NCBI GenBank assembly: GCA_004835665.1
Contig: RBKR01000024.1
Coordinates: 744,001-808,000 of the forward strand
Direction: 5' to 3'
Length of the DNA: 64,000 bases
Source of the DNA: Phoma sp. XZ068
Taxonomy: Eukaryota; Ascomycota; Dothideomycetes; Pleosporales; Didymellaceae
Shown: positions 44,359-54,483 of the stretch, piece by piece
How positions within the stretch are numbered: position 1 is the stretch's first letter
Layout: each line of letters opens with the position of its first letter
The notes under the pieces: model-generated
Databases searched by the model: none
What the model was told of the DNA's origin: nothing
What the model saw: only the letters and a program-made list of their open reading frames with translations
Program-made: the position numbers and the translations under genes

Positions 44359-44829
44359 TCATTGACCTCGTCCTTCGTCGTCTCCCTCCTCGTCCTCGTC
44401 CTCGTCCTCCCCGTCGTCACCCTCGTCAGTGTCATACCTCCCCTCTCGATACTCGTTGCCACCCTCAAACTCAATGACATTGCGGATGTGACGCATGATC
44501 CGCTCTATCCAAGCCTGGATCCTCTCTTGCTTCATTTCAGCCCATGCTTGGAGCCAGCGTGTCCGCCTCCGTTCGAGACTCCGGACGGACCCCTCCTCGT
44601 AGTGACATGCTTCATGTACGTCCATGGACGGCTCGATCATGTTCAGATCTGGAGAATTGTCGCACCAAAACAGCCTTTCGATCCCATACGTAGAGTATAC
44701 TCTGGCATTCGCGGCCGCTGTGTGGCTAGGAGCCCCGTCTTCCTGCAGTAAGGGCTCTTTGTCCATGGTTCCCACGTAGACGCCTGGATTGTGGATGCAC
44801 CAGAATGAGTGCTGGCTAATTGGGAACAT
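44359..44829 (-). pseudogene. Tc1/mariner (DDE_3) transposase, C-terminal fragment
   Basis: The frame from 44829 contains LLQEDGAPSHTAAANARVYS and FWCDNSPDLNMIEP, the second and third catalytic blocks of Tc1/mariner-type DDE enzymes, followed by a helical tail and an Asp/Glu-rich end (DEGDDGEDEDEDEEGDDEG). The first catalytic block and the DNA-binding domain are missing. This family differs from the Fot1-like copies elsewhere in the window. A remnant. Confidence 0.88.
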
Positions 44830-45111
44830 GCATATATATGAACACAGTGTTTACCAGATCAGAACCAATCAATCATTCACTTCCTAAGACAATATTTATG
44901 AGTACTTCCAACTGCCAAACATGATCTCCATCAGATATACCCTTGGTGGATGCAGCGATTTAGGGTGAGGGAGATGCAGCCAGACGGTGCAGAGGGCTAG
45001 AGGAGCGAGGATCATATGCAGCTTCGCAAATGCTTCTTAGAAGTGTCGTCTTATAGGTCCTGTCGACTAAAGATAGATTGCAGCCATGGCCGACGCAGCC
45101 TCTTCGAATCT

Positions 45112-45630
45112 TCAGCTTTGTATTTCTAAACATGGGTAAGGGCAACTTACTATGAAACCCGCAATCTGAGACTGGCCTCGATAACCCTTTTGCGAAGCGG
45201 CAGCGAGGCTTGCATGGACGAGCGCCTGAATGACTGCAACCCGCCCCGTCCATCGGTGCGCCTTTGAATATGTTTCATATCGGATGCCTAGCACGTTAGT
45301 GATTGGGTTGATTCTTCCACCGAGGAAGAGCGGGATAGTATTGATAACTGATAAATGCGCCGTCCGCTGCAGCACGTGTGTAGAGCTCTTGACGCCAAGA
45401 GCCATGCAGGTAGCATTGCCTACAAGGAAGACGCTGATAGCGACAGCCCCAGCTAATTTAGTCCTGCTTCCGCCTCCACTGTGTGGATTGATCTGAGGGT
45501 AGAAGATGTGCTTGAGCAGGAAGACTGGTAGGCGGGCGCGGACATGAAGAACAGCCAGTACAAGCGCCGCAAGGGTGCCGAGAGCAACGCCGTACCACTG
45601 CGTGATGTTCATGGCTGCGCTGGCCAGCAT
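45112..45630 (-). pseudogene. Ferric reductase-like membrane protein, 3'-truncated
   Basis: From ATG 45630 (a second at 45612) the frame encodes two hydrophobic segments (YGVALGTLAALVLAVLHVRA; LAGAVAISVFLVGNATCMAL), then HVLQRTAHLSVINTIPLFLG, RINPITNVLGIRYETYSKAH and RWTGRVAVIQALVHASLAAA. The last block is the first haem-binding part of the ferric reductase transmembrane domain. The protein ends after about 170 residues; the remaining membrane helices and the FAD/NADPH domains are not downstream. Normal members have 550-750 residues and move electrons across the plasma membrane for iron uptake. A truncated pseudogene. Confidence 0.75.
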
Positions 45631-45857
45631 ACAACGAAGTGAGCGTCCTTCGTTCAATATAGTTCGAAGGTCAGATACAGCCAAAAGGAGCGGTTCATAC
45701 GCTAATCAACAATAGTACACCAAAGGATGCGCAGCGGCGATATGAGTCCATCGAGGGCCGGGGAAAAAATGCCGCGCTAAACTTGGACCTATTCTGCCAA
45801 GCTATACAGTTCTAATAAGCAACCGAAAGATACTTACTTCGAACTCGAGATGTTCAC

Positions 45858-46491
45858 ATGCGGAGCACCGGGATGGCAGCGAAGGGCAAAGTCGCGAACA
45901 TTACCAAAGATGATCAGACTTCGCGAAGAAAAAGAACCAAAGGACTCGTCGGCAAATCACATGAGCTTGGCATAAGATCTAACTGCAAGGTCTTCACGTT
46001 TGTGCTTTGTACAGATACTGGTCTGATCCACTCATACGATTCCACCGGCGGCGCGATCTTGTGCGAAATTGAGGCGGTATTGGATCGACTGGTGAGTTGC
46101 ACATATTCCTTGATCAAATCTGCTTACTCACAGAACCCATAGCAACACTATCCTACAGATTGGCAAAAGTCTGACCCATCATCTTTTTATCAACAAGGCA
46201 CGGGTCGCGGAGTCGGCTAATCATCAAGCAAAAGCTCGAACCGTAGCGCAGGTGCAGAATAGGCCAAGTCAAGGCCTTCGGCCTGCGTCTGTGTTTGACG
46301 TGAAGATGCTTCCCATGTACTCTGGGCGGGCAGATATGCCTACAGAGCTGCGGCATATTTTTCAACAGCAAGAGTCCCATAGCGAGAAGACAGGAAACAT
46401 GTGCGTTGAGAATTCTACTTTGTTCTCGTCTAATTATCTTCGAATTTATCATGCTCTGCCTTTATATCCTTTTGACTCTGCACATGGGTGA
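45858..46491 (+). CDS. MADS-box-like small protein (tentative)
   Basis: Exon 1 is 45858-46091 (a second ATG at 45873 begins MAAKGKVANITKDDQ); a 67-nt intron with donor GTGAGT and acceptor CTACAG leads to exon 2, 46159-46491. Total 188 residues. Exon 1 contains SRRKRTKGLVGKSHELGIRS followed by NCKVFTFVL..TGLIHSYDS, which has the spacing of a degenerate MADS/SRF box (KRxxGLxxKxxEL ... V ... TG..Y.Y.S) of the sort seen in lineage-specific Dothideomycete proteins. Exon 2 has no recognised motif. The MADS reading is by pattern only; DNA binding is inferred. A shorter splice (acceptor at CTCACAG) would stop after two codons. Confidence 0.4.
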
Positions 46492-46714
46492 TGATGGGAC
46501 CATTCTCACTCTTTTCTTCGTATATGATTTCCGCTATCGAGGGCGTCACGGCAGTCTTGGACGCTTGCATGTGTTCTTGGGGAGTCTCTATCGCTGCGGT
46601 GGTTCCTTTTCTCCTGGCGATCTCCGCATCGATGCTCGCCAATGGCGGCGGCGTGCTCTGGGATGTATTTTGGGGCGAGAGGGGTTGCTTTTGCTGTCGT
46701 GTCGAATGCAACAT

Positions 46715-47284
46715 GATGGCTACAGTGTATTCGTTGAAGGTGAAGTGCGGCAGTCCTCCCTCTTTACGTACAAGCTTTCGACACCTTCCATGAGAGATTG
46801 AAGCCAGTTCGGGCTACTGATCATATTATATTCTTAGATCTGCTGCGCAAGCCCAGATGCCACTACATGGTGGGCCTTCTCAGCACATCGGGCGTATGCT
46901 ACGTAATAACACACAATCACCCTCCAGAGTTTTTTGTGGCCCATCTGTATCAATGCAAGCTCCAACGCGTGGAAAGCAGATTCACCACATAGCTCTTTTT
47001 GGGCGTGTTTTCTGCTATGATCGAGCGGTTTGGTCTCAGCAAAGTTCATGCCGCGTGCTAGCCACAGAGAAAAGCAGTTCAGCTTATGTAACGTGCACGG
47101 ACGCGTGGCGATCGCGGACGCGTGGCGACCGCCGAACAACCTCACAACTCTCACAAAAATGAGGCTGTAGAGCCACCCACAACTGGTATTATCACGAGAT
47201 TTTGTGGTGGAGTAGTATAGTAATGCTTGTGATCAATTTGGCTTATTTGAATTTACTTGGAAGTCTGACGGTGCGGCCTCGCGA
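46715..47284. other. No recognisable gene
   Basis: Short frames only. A 17-bp direct duplication of GACGCGTGGCGA.CGC lies at about 47100-47132. Confidence 0.4.
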
Positions 47285-47470
47285 CGTTGTGACAGTCGCT
47301 TCCACACTGGATACAGCCGCTAGCGATTGCAGCTTCACCCCTGCGCGCCGCTGCAACACCGTTTCGACAGGCCCTCGAACAGGGATCGGTAGCCCCACAT
47401 GCCATATTCGGTAACGTGTGTCGCTTAGAAGAACTCCCGCTCAACATTCAAATAGACAGCTTTGGGCTTC
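47285..47470 (+). repeat. Dispersed repeat R2, copy A
   Basis: Shares with 47815-47998 (inverted) and 53640-53790 a block of about 150-185 bp, including GCTTCACCCCTGCGCGC, CTGCAACACCGTTT and AATAGACAGCTTTGGG. No inverted ends seen. Confidence 0.7.
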
Positions 47471-47814
47471 CCCTGCTCTTTCTTGCTTATGAACGTAGAT
47501 GCATCATCCTCCCATAACATTAGCTTACCTCGCTAGAAGCGCATTGACATATGACTGCGGGAGAATGTAGCCACATCTCCACAAGTCTGTTGCGCTGGTG
47601 CGGCTGATGATATATTCAACAGGTAGAGTAGATTGTATGTTTAGATGACAGAATAGCTAGAATAGCTCAAGGAGCAATATTCTTCCAGATTTGTACCCGA
47701 GTGCGTCGATTATTGACTGCAGCTTTTGCGTGTTGCGATCTGCGCAGATTTGTGCTGACAAGAGGCCACAGCTGACGTAGTGGGTACTGCAGTGTACGCT
47801 ATGGTCGATTTCCT

Positions 47815-47998
47815 AAAGGCCACCCAAAGCTGTCTATTAGAGCCACAAGTGCGATCGAGGCGGCCGAGCCGCCTTGCCTCTTGTAGCAGGTGGGGCGCAT
47901 GACCCCTGTCAGCACGCCAGCGGAAACGGTGTTGCAGAAGCGCGCAGGGGTGAAGCTGCAATCGCTAGCGGCTGTATCCAGTGTGGAAGCGACTGTAT
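47815..47998 (-). repeat. Dispersed repeat R2, copy B (inverted)
   Basis: Reverse complement of copy A, 345 bp away, and ending at the 5' side of the LINE at 48001. Confidence 0.7.
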
Positions 47999-48075
47999 CT
48001 AGGCGAGATCTCCGATAGACCTCCTTACTAAGAGAAGCAGTGAACTCTTGAATCGGAAAACACGGAACCTTGGGG

Positions 48076-49365
48076 ATGAGCTTGCGATCTGGGCTTGTGA
48101 GAGAGGTGACGTTCTCGACCCCTGAACGCGACCACGGAAGCGACCGCGACGCGTTGTCCTTGCCATTTGAGCTACCAGCACCACGGAAGAGACAACCAAG
48201 AAACACCACCGAGCAAAGCGGACGCTACCGCAGGCCACTGTCACAGCCAGACCCATCAGCCGACGACTCCGACACCATCCCGATTGCAAGCAGCCAACCC
48301 GACCCTCGAACCAGGAGGAGCACCACGACCAACAAAGACCTGCTTGTCGCCTTGACCGAGATCATCCGGCAACAAACTGAGACCATCAGGAACCTTGAGC
48401 GCGAAACCAAAGAGATCAGACAGAACCAGCAAACACTCATCGATCACAATGCCAAGCTTATCGACGAAGTCGCGGAGCTCAAGACGCGCGTTGACGACCT
48501 CGCGGCAGCGGCATCCTCTGGCGCGCGTTCCTGGGCGGCGGTGGCGGGTGCGAGCATGCCCGCGGGCCCGAGCGCCACTTCCGGAACACTACCGAGCCAG
48601 CAGCACGCTAACCGCACTAGCCTCGCTCCCGTCGATGTGCCTAACGTTACGGTAGACATCTCCAGAGCAGATGGCGAAGATGGCAGAATGTCAGCGGGGA
48701 CGGTCAGAGCAGCGGTGGAAAAGGAAATGCGCACGATGGAGAACCACGGAAACTGGCGATGCCGGGCGGTCACCGTCGACCACGCGACCCAAAGTCGGAT
48801 CAGAATCGCGTGCAGAGACGAGGACGAGCATGAGCTTATCAAGAGAGCAGCGGAGAAGATCGGCGCAGGCTCGCGCGTGTTGCGCGATGAGCTCTTCCCG
48901 GTCAAAATCGACAACGTCAGGCGAACAGCAGTGCTAGACGAGAAGGACGAGATCTGAGCAGGAGCAGCAGAAGCTTTTGGCGAAGAGAACGGAACGACAG
49001 TTGCCAAGATCGCGTGGCTGAGCAAGAGGGACGTCCCGAAGGCGTACGGATCCATGGTAGTATACGTGACCAAGAAAAGCGATGCAAGGAGGCTCGTCGC
49101 AGAAGGCTACTTCCACGCTGGTGGAGAATCTGGCACGACAAGCGCGTTCGAACACCGGCCACGGCCCGGACAATGCTACAACTGCCAAGAGCTCGGCCAC
49201 AAAGCATACCAGTGCAAGAAGACGCAGAGGTGCGGGCGATGCGCCAAAGACGGCCACCACCACAAGAGCTGCAGCGAAGTGGTGATGAAGTGCGTGCTGT
49301 GCGGAGGACCGCACGAGTCGTTCAGCAGAAACTGTCGGATGCTTTACCCACCTCAACATGAATAG
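48076..49365 (+). pseudogene. LINE ORF1 with one in-frame TGA
   Basis: From ATG 48076 (MSLRSGLVREVTFSTPERD). A coiled coil (LLVALTEIIRQQTETIRNLE ...) is followed by a conserved globular part (RAAVEKEMRTMENHGNWRCR, DDEL-type block) interrupted by TGA at 48955-48957. The same frame continues (AWLSKRDVPKAYGSMVVYVT) to three zinc knuckles: CYNCQELGHKAYQC, CGRCAKDGHHHKSC and CVLCGGPHESFSRNC. 429 codons. RNA-binding partner of ORF2. Its stop overlaps the ORF2 start by 8 nt (ATGAATAG). Confidence 0.9.
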
Positions 49366-52300
49366 AGCATTCCGCATGATCCAGCTCAATGTCAGAAAGC
49401 AAGGCGAAGTACACGACAGCCTGATGAATGACGAAGAGATGCAAGATGTGACAGTGGTGGCCATCCAGGAGCCGCACGCACGGAGGATGCAAAGCCGGTT
49501 GCTGACGACGCCCATGCTCCATCACAAGTGGACCAAGATGGTGCCGTCGACCTGGCGAGAGGGGAGGTGGCCGATACGGAGCATGCTGTGGGTGAGCAGA
49601 GAAGTGGAGGCGGAGCAGGTGCGGATCGAGTCGCCGGACTTGACAGCAGCGATCATCCGGCTGCACGAGCGGCGGGTATTGGTGGTGTCGGTGTACATAC
49701 CAGGAGGAGACCCGCAGGCGCTACGAGACACATGCAACAAGCTAAACGAGGCGATCACGGATGTGAGACGAAGGGCCGGCACAGTGGTGGACGTGGTGCT
49801 GGCTGGCGACTTCAACCAACACGACCAGCTGTGGGGAGGAGAGGATGTGACGATGGTCAGACAGGGCGAAGCCGACCCGATCATCGACCTGATGATAGAG
49901 CACGCGCTCAGCAGCCTGCTCCCGCGTGGTACCAAGACGTGGCAGGGCGGAGACTACGAGACGACGATCGACTTAGTGCTAGCGTCGAAAGAGCTGGCAG
50001 ATACAGTGACGAGATGCGCAATCTATGCAACCGAACACGGTTCTGACCATAGGACGATCGAGACGGTCTTTGACAGCCCGGTCCCGGCGGCGCAGCAGCA
50101 GGAGCGGCTTCTACTCAAGAACGCACCGTGGAAAGCGATCAGGGACAGGATCTCCAGGGCGCTCGGTGCGAGCCTGCCAGCGGGCACGACGCAGCAGAGG
50201 ACGGACAGGCTGATGGCGGCGGTGCTGGAGGCGGTGCACGCACTAACACCCAGAGCTAGGCCGTCACCGTACGCGAAGACGTGGTGGACGCAGGACTTGA
50301 CACAGCTGCGCCGCGTCTACACGCACTGGAGGAACCGAGCGAGAGCGGCGAGACGCTCAGGAGCTGCTAGACCAGATCTAGAAGAGACTGCAAAGGGAGC
50401 GTCGAAGCAGTACCACGATGCCATTCGATAGCAGAAGAGAAAGCACTGGGATGACTTCCTGGCGGAAAACGACAACATCTGGAACGCGGCCAAATACCTG
50501 AAGACAGGTAACGAGGCGTTTGGGACAGTCCCAGCCCTTCGCAGAACGGACGGAACAACTACGAGCGACGACGGGGAGCAAGCCGAGGAGCTGCTCAGCA
50601 CCTTCTTCCCTCCGCTTCCCAGCCACATCGACGACGAAGGACACAGGCCGCAGAGAGCGCCTGTAGAGATGCCGACCATCACGCTCGAGGAGGTGGAAAG
50701 GCAGCTGCACGCCGCAAAGTCATGGAAAGCACCTGGAGACGACGGACTGCCGGTCATAGTGTGGAAGCAGGTCTGGCCGGTGGTCAAAGACCATGTTCTT
50801 GCGCTGTTTCGACAGTCGCTAGAAGAGGGATCGCTGCCCAGCCAATGGAGACATGCCAAGATCATCCCGCTCAAGAAGCCAGGCAAGGAAGACTACACCA
50901 TTGCAAAAGCCTGGAGGCCGATCTCACTGCTAGCCACGCTGGGCAAAGTGCTGGAGTCGGTGGTGGCAGAGAGAATCTCGCACATGGTCGAGACGCATGG
51001 GTTGCTGCCCACCAACCACTTCGGAGCGCGCAAGCAGCGATCAGCGGAACAAGCACTGGTGCTCCTCCAAGAACAAATCTACACCGCGTGGCGGGGCCGG
51101 CGAACTGTCAGCCTGATCAGCTTCGACGTCAAGGGGGCGTACAACGGAGTGTGCAAGGAAAGACTGCTGCAGAGGATGAAAGCGCGAGGCATACCAGAGA
51201 GGCTGTTGCGGTGGGTAGAGGCGTTCTGCTCACAGCGCACCGCATCGATCCAGGTCAACGGACAGGCGTCCGAGGTTCGAGAGCTGCCTCAGGCAGGTCT
51301 GCCGCAAGGGTCGCCTCTGTCTCCCACTCTTTTTCTCTTCTTCAATGCTGACCTGGTGCAACGACGCATCGACACGTACGGTGGCGCGATCGCGTTCGTG
51401 GATGACTTCACCGCGTGGGTCACGGGCCCGACAGCGCAAAGCAACAGGGAGGGTATCGAAGCCATCATCAGAGACGCACTGGACTGGGAACGGAGAAGCG
51501 GAGCGACGTTCGAGGCAGAAAAGACGGCTGTCATCCACTTCACGCGCAAAGCATACAAGAGCGCCACGGACCCCTTCATCATCAAGGGGCAGAGCGTGTC
51601 GCCCAACGACCACGTCAAGATACTCGGCGTGCTCATGGACGCCGGGCTCAAGTACCACAAGCACATCGCAAGAGCAGCCGCAAAGGGGCTGGAAGCAGCA
51701 CTGGAGCTCCGGAAACTGAGAGGGCTATCGCCCACAGTGGCACGGCAGCTGTTCACGGCGACGGTTGCGCCGACGGTAGACTACGCGTCGAACGTGTGGA
51801 TGCATGCCTGCAAAGACAAACTCACAGGGCCCATCAACAGGGTGCAGAGATAGGAGCACAAGCGATCGTAGGGACGTTTGTCACGGTAGCGACATGGGTG
51901 GCAGAGGCAGAGGCGCACATCCCGAGCGCACAGGAGCGGTTCTGGAAGCGAGCAGTCAAGCTGTGGACCGACATACACGCGTTGCCCGAGACCAACCCGC
52001 TGCGAAGAAACACGTCGCGCATGCGCAAGTTCAGGAGACAGTACCGCTCGCCGCTCTATCAGGTGGCAGAAGCGCTCAAGGACATAGAGATGGAGCAGAT
52101 GGAGACGATCCGGCCATGCGTCTTGGCGCCATGGGAGAGGAGAGTGCAGGTGGTGACCGAGGATGCGGCACAGAGGCTCGAGGCGAACTGGGCGGTGCGC
52201 ATTGCAGTCAGCAGTTCGTCGCGGAACGGAAACGTCGGAATAGGAGGTGCGATCAGCATACAGAACAACGAAACACGGTCGTTCTCTACCACACTAGGCA

Positions 52301-53088
52301 AGAGAGAGGAGCAGAACCCGTACTCGGCAGAGCTGGTGGCGATGGCCGAGGCGCTGAGTAGGCTGCCAAAGCTTAGGTTTCGCAACATTGCACTAACAAC
52401 AAGAAACAAAGCGGCTGTGCTCACGCTGAGAAGACCTCGGCAGCAGTCAGGTCAAAGCTACATCAGCCAGTTCTACAAGGCCGTGCAGACGCTGAGACGA
52501 GACGGCAACACGGTGACAGTGCTGTGGCTGCCTGCAAGCGAAGAGTGCGAGCTCGCACACCTCGCCAAGCAGGAGGCAAAGACGTCAACGAGACCAAACG
52601 CCACGCCGCAGACACAGCTTCCTAGGATGCGATCTACTACGCACAACATTGCACGTAAGCAAGGCAGCGCTAAGAAGGTGCCAGAAAAAGTAGGAAACTA
52701 TTCTAAGCGAATCGACACGGCACTACCAGGAAAGCACACACGACAACTTTACGACCAGCTATCGCGCAAAGAGAGCAGCGTGCTCGCGCAGCTGAGAACA
52801 GGCATGGCACAGCTGAACACGTATCTACACCGAATCAAAGCTTGCGACACAGACCAGTGCGAATGCGGACAGGCAGCAGAGACAGTGGAGCACTTTCTGT
52901 TTCGATGCAGACGGTGGACAGCACAGCGAACGGAGATGCTGCAGTGCACGCAGACAGGCAGAGGAAACATGTCGCTCTACCTGGGCGGCAAAGCAGCGAC
53001 AGACGACGCGAGATGGGCGCCAGACATGGACGCAGTGCGAGCGACGATTCGATTCGCAATGGCGACAGGAAGACTTAACGCAAATTGA
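49358..53088 (+). pseudogene. LINE ORF2: endonuclease, reverse transcriptase, RNase H
   Basis: From ATG 49358. Endonuclease: MIQLNVRKQGEVHDSL, AIQEPHARR, VLAGDFNQHDQLWGG and EHGSDHRTI. A TAG at 50429-50431 interrupts the same frame. Reverse transcriptase: SWKAPGDDGLP, SFDVKGAYNGV, AGLPQGSPLSP and IAFVDDFTAWV (the FxDD catalytic box). Near 51850 a one-base loss shifts the frame; it continues GAQAIVGTFVTVATWVAEAE to RNase H (NGNVGIGGAISIQNN, NPYSAELVAMAEAL) and a C-terminal CECGQAAETVEHFLFRC finger. In RNase H the residue that should be the first catalytic Asp lies in a run of Ser (AVSSSSRNG). About 1240 codons, a normal length. Confidence 0.92.
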
Positions 53089-53639
53089 TGTCCGGGAACC
53101 GGATACACCTCATCTACTAACACAAACTCATCAACAACCTCGTACAATCATAGGGCAGACAGCGCTTCAGCCGCCGAAGATAGGACGCTGAACACTTGGA
53201 GAATCTCTTGGAGAAGCCGACTCTGAGCCAGTCTGCCACCAGCAATACTAACCCACGAGCGCCTGATGAGAGACGGTAGACAGAGAACAAGCGACGTGAA
53301 TATCAAGCAAGGGCTTTGACTTGAACAACAAGCGGCATGGAGAAGCGAGTCAAAGAAGACACAGGGGCTAGTGAGGCCGCGATGTAGCATAAGCAGTGCA
53401 GTAGCAGACCAGCGTTAGTAGCCCTTTCGGCTCGGCCGCCGGGCGTAAATAAATTGTGTGTAACGTCTTGCACCTGTGCTGACATGACTGACGCTATGCT
53501 AAATTTGCTAGGCACTAGGACCCCTGCTTGCAGTGTGGCGCACACTTTGTTGTGACTGCGTTCAAGGGGAAGCCAGTTTCGCTAAGCACTGTAAGAAAAT
53601 TTGCATATGAACTTTGCAAGTCTGTCAAAAACAGTGGTG
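53089..53639. other. LINE 3' region and flank
   Basis: Non-coding 3' sequence of the LINE up to about 53460, then spacer. A minus-strand frame at 53515-53727 crosses repeat R2 copy C and is not recognised. Confidence 0.5.
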
Positions 53640-53790
53640 GTATTGATTGCGGTTTCACCCCTGCACACAGCTGCAACACCGTTTTCGCCGACATGAGAGC
53701 AGGGGTCTGCAGCCCCACCTGCTTCATCAGGCAAGGCGGCCGGACGCTTAGCGACTAAATAGACAGTTTTTAGCCCTATGCTAGCAATAG
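53640..53790 (+). repeat. Dispersed repeat R2, copy C
   Basis: Most diverged of the three R2 copies; TTTCACCCCTGCACACAGCT and AATAGACAG mark it. Same orientation as copy A. Confidence 0.65.
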
Positions 53791-53802
53791 CCATTGGGCT
53801 GG

Positions 53803-53830
53803 CGTGATTTGTCCCCCCGTTTTTGAGATG
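53803..53830 (+). repeat. ATTTGTCCCC-type terminus, second lone copy
   Basis: GCTGGCGTGATTTGTCCCC then CCGTTTTTGAGATGG, nearly identical to 38979-39010. No matching inverted end nearby. Confidence 0.65.
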
Positions 53831-54483
53831 GCTCTCAATACTCAGCGTAACTTTCATGAGCTTCCGTCTCCCCGCATCGTACCCTCTTCCGACGGCAGAA
53901 CAGCAACGTGTAACGTCTCGGTATTCCTTCCTAGGCTTCCCCTGACTATATCTTTAGTGCGTCTTGACGAACCACTGGAGCAATCAATTCCGTGGCAACC
54001 TCCATTGCGATGTCGGTCATCTACTAGGTTCGTTCCATTCTTGCCTATTGTGCCCGGCGTCACCCAGAATGTTGCTTGTGGGAATAATGTAAGCATGCCT
54101 ATTTCCGGCGATAGCCATGGTACGCCATCGGAACGGTTTTGACGTTAGAGTTAAGCTCAAGCCTAGCGACGGCTACGAAGCGCTAGCAGTACCCGGGTGG
54201 CAATTCAAGCTTCCGTGCATCTCAAACGAGCCTTTTGTGTCGAACGCAAGCTATTGAATCCTTGCTTCGGCCCGCCTTGGACAACGTCGGCGAACGTCAA
54301 ACACATGAAAGGTTATGAGGAAAATCACCCGACTTCCCTTGCGCGTATCATCTGTTCCTCTTCGGTCCGATGTCACTTATCTGGTGCTCGCCGCGGAGGA
54401 GATCTAGCATTCATCGAAGGGGTCGTTCATAAATAGGGCTGGCGCTCACACCCCTGCATCACTTGGTCCGACACACGTCAACG
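53831..54483. other. Upstream region of the receptor gene
   Basis: Short frames only. Presumed to contain the promoter of the gene at 54484, but no clear core element was seen. Confidence 0.4.

Larger units (their letters stand above)
48001..53460 (+). mobile_element. Tad1-like LINE, nearly full length
   Basis: Contains ORF1 (48076-49365) and ORF2 (49358-53088) with all expected domains. Both are nearly intact: two nonsense codons and one frameshift in all. The 3' end is taken near 53450, where the only AT-rich tail-like sequence (GTAAATAAATTG) occurs; the exact limits and the target duplication were not found. Flanked by repeat R2 copies B and C. Confidence 0.88.

Noticed and set aside
46430..46714. 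Minus-strand 94-codon frame with ATG
   Set aside because: Overlaps the 3' end of the MADS-like gene prediction and shows only low-complexity Gln/Glu/Ser sequence.
53515..53727. Minus-strand frame reading KTVLQLCAGVKPQSI
   Set aside because: Spans repeat R2 copy C; the opposite-strand frame is the one kept in other R2 copies, so coding is not supported.
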